A DNA stretch of 12,913 nucleotides, taken from positions 1 through 12,913 of the forward strand of contig JAAWEO010000038.1 in NCBI GenBank assembly GCA_022794295.1. The letters are read 5' to 3'. The stretch's first letter is position 1. Each line of letters begins with the position of its first letter. The position numbers were made by a program, and so were the translations under genes. The DNA is from Angelakisella sp. (GTDB lineage Bacteria > Bacillota > Clostridia > Oscillospirales > Ruminococcaceae). Below, piece after piece: positions 12,908-12,913 of this stretch. The notes under the pieces were generated by a model. The model was not told the origin of the DNA, did not search any database, and saw only the letters and a program-made list of their open reading frames with translations.

Positions 12908-12913
12908 CCTCGC

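Larger units (their letters stand above)
12477..12913. other. Gene-free repeat- and hairpin-rich region
   Basis: No credible gene on either strand. The one open frame (12477-12677) would encode an Arg/Pro-rich string without a ribosome site. Visible items: CCCTGGCCCGCAGG twice (12526-12539, 12587-12600), ACGCTGGTAA twice (12668-12677, 12738-12747), hairpins GCCGCT/AGCGGC (12653-12682), CCCAC/GTGGG (12763-12788), GGCGG/CCGCC (12797-12819), CCAAGGC/GCCTTTGG (12819-12836), CCAGGGA/TCCCTGG (12852-12868) and a final ACTTTCT hairpin. It may be a composite intergenic repeat or an unrecognised structured RNA. Confidence 0.6.

Overview
The window looks like a chromosomal segment of a high-GC, anaerobic, gut-type Clostridium relative, of the Oscillospiraceae / Flavonifractor-Lawsonibacter kind. 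That reading rests on GC-rich codon use, strong GGAGG ribosome sites, GTG starts, a large Firmicutes-type SRP RNA directly upstream of dnaX, and intergenic DNA built from many short perfect hairpins. The species cannot be fixed from this sequence alone. I support 15 protein genes and one RNA gene; all but one are on the + strand.

Layout. 1-428 is gene-free and hairpin-rich, ending with a terminator for a gene outside the window. 429-1298 encodes a lipoprotein. 1472-4127 is a two-gene surface glycan O-acetylation operon (MBOAT acyltransferase plus DHHW/AlgJ-like protein) with an extended -10 promoter just downstream of a run of ten G. It continues into three small overlapping genes, 4161-5370: an MmcQ/YjbR-family protein and two proteins I do not recognise. 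5558-6561 is a lower-GC divergent pair, an iron-sulfur flavoprotein reductase (- strand) and an HxlR regulator (+ strand), with face-to-face overlapping promoters and operator-like palindromes. 6782-7348 is an HD-domain hydrolase. 7349-7557 holds a hairpin and a roughly 140-bp inverted repeat.

7592-7820 is the SRP RNA gene with a near-consensus promoter. It leads into dnaX, an unrecognised 131-residue protein, ybaB and recR (7847-10827), a replication/recombination block with coupled or very short junctions. apbE (a lipoprotein flavin transferase) and a small membrane protein follow on the same strand, and the run ends at a strong terminator at 12444-12476. 12477-12913 has no believable gene and is again made of hairpins and short repeats, ending in the same kind of hairpin seen at the start of the window.

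How the genes work together. The MBOAT protein would move acetyl groups across the membrane and the DHHW protein would place them on a secreted polymer. DnaX (clamp loader), YbaB (nucleoid binding) and RecR (RecFOR repair) form the conserved dnaX-ybaB-recR block. ApbE would attach FMN to exported redox proteins. I found no phage, insertion sequence, CRISPR array or recognised defence system. The least explained parts are the three-gene small-protein cluster, the extra gene inside the dnaX block, the large inverted repeat before the SRP RNA promoter, and the repeat-rich gaps at both ends.
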